Shown: positions 63,905 to 64,000 of the stretch, piece after piece
How positions within the stretch are numbered: the stretch's first letter is position 1
How the letters are laid out: every line of letters begins with the position of its first letter
NCBI GenBank assembly: GCA_022496805.1
Contig: CM040101.1
Location: 2,110,501 to 2,174,500, forward strand
Source of the DNA: Pohlia nutans
Lineage: Eukaryota; Streptophyta; Bryopsida; Bryales; Mniaceae
Length of the DNA stretch: 64,000 bases
Direction of reading: 5' to 3'
Notes under the pieces: model-generated
The model's input: the letters and a program-made list of their open reading frames with translations, nothing else
Databases searched by the model: none
Told to the model about the DNA's origin: nothing
Translations under genes and position numbers: made by a program

Positions 63905-64000
63905 AGAGAATACTAGTGTGGTCTTGCGCTCTTGGCCTAGTTTTTCCCAACATTTAATCCTGTATTTTTATTTTTATTTTTACGAATAATTTATCCATAA
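63905..64000 (+). mobile_element. Left end of dispersed element X, cut by the window edge
   Basis: GAATACTAGTGTGGTCTTGC and GCTCTTGGCCTAG match 20075-20105, and the last bases (AATTTATCCATAA) match the start of the X unit at 2862. Confidence 0.5.

Overview
The window is nuclear DNA of a land plant. Evidence: GT-AG spliced genes with plant-type products (bifunctional DHFR-thymidylate synthase, a P-class PPR protein, an Agenet-domain protein, a LIFEGUARD/BI-1 fragment, PSY-like peptide precursors, the complex I LYR subunit NDUFA6/B14), canonical plant CACTA transposon ends and Ty3/Gypsy remains. Intergenic DNA is AT-rich and coding exons are clearly richer in GC. A bryophyte or other non-seed plant would fit, but I cannot fix the lineage from sequence alone.

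Layout. 1-2.75 kb: decayed minus-strand retroelement ORF. 2.7-14.6 kb: two tandem minus-strand paralogues (A, 2714-5202; B, 11034-13566) with the same four-exon structure. They encode a helical N-terminal domain, a basic Ser/Pro linker and an HMA-like C-terminal fold. Their flanks are also duplicated, so transposon insertions can be dated against paralogous empty sites. A CACTA element lies between them. 14.6-27.4 kb: gene-poor, with a hairpin element, decayed ORFs, a Gypsy integrase remnant and tandem repeats. 27.5-28.0 kb: Agenet gene. 29.8-39.6 kb: PPR gene (minus) and DHFR-TS (plus) arranged head to head over a ~640 bp shared promoter. 39.6-45.1 kb: nested MITEs and a small unrecognised gene between 232-bp direct repeats. 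45.3-48.8 kb: two near-identical NDUFA6 genes as a tail-to-tail inverted repeat. 51.7 kb: LIFEGUARD pseudogene. 53.2-57.9 kb: two PSY-like secreted-peptide genes as a head-to-head inverted repeat. 58-64 kb: transposon-derived AT-rich DNA.

Two results stand out. First, about twenty short elements end in TTAA-CCC(C)TAA/CCCTTAAA inverted repeats, sit in TTAA sites, share TTAA when adjacent, and in one case (40310-40542) a related copy elsewhere in the window preserves the intact TTAA empty site. This is the signature of a piggyBac-like MITE population, a superfamily seldom reported from land plants. Second, the A/B family joins an RPW8/HeLo-like helical domain to an HMA-like domain with no NB-ARC or kinase between them, an architecture I do not recognise from described families.

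The genes do not form a pathway. NDUFA6 (complex I), the PPR protein (organellar RNA) and DHFR-TS (folate/thymidylate, with a transit-peptide-like N-terminus) are organelle-related housekeeping functions. The A/B and PSY-like genes are candidate defence and signalling genes that have duplicated locally.
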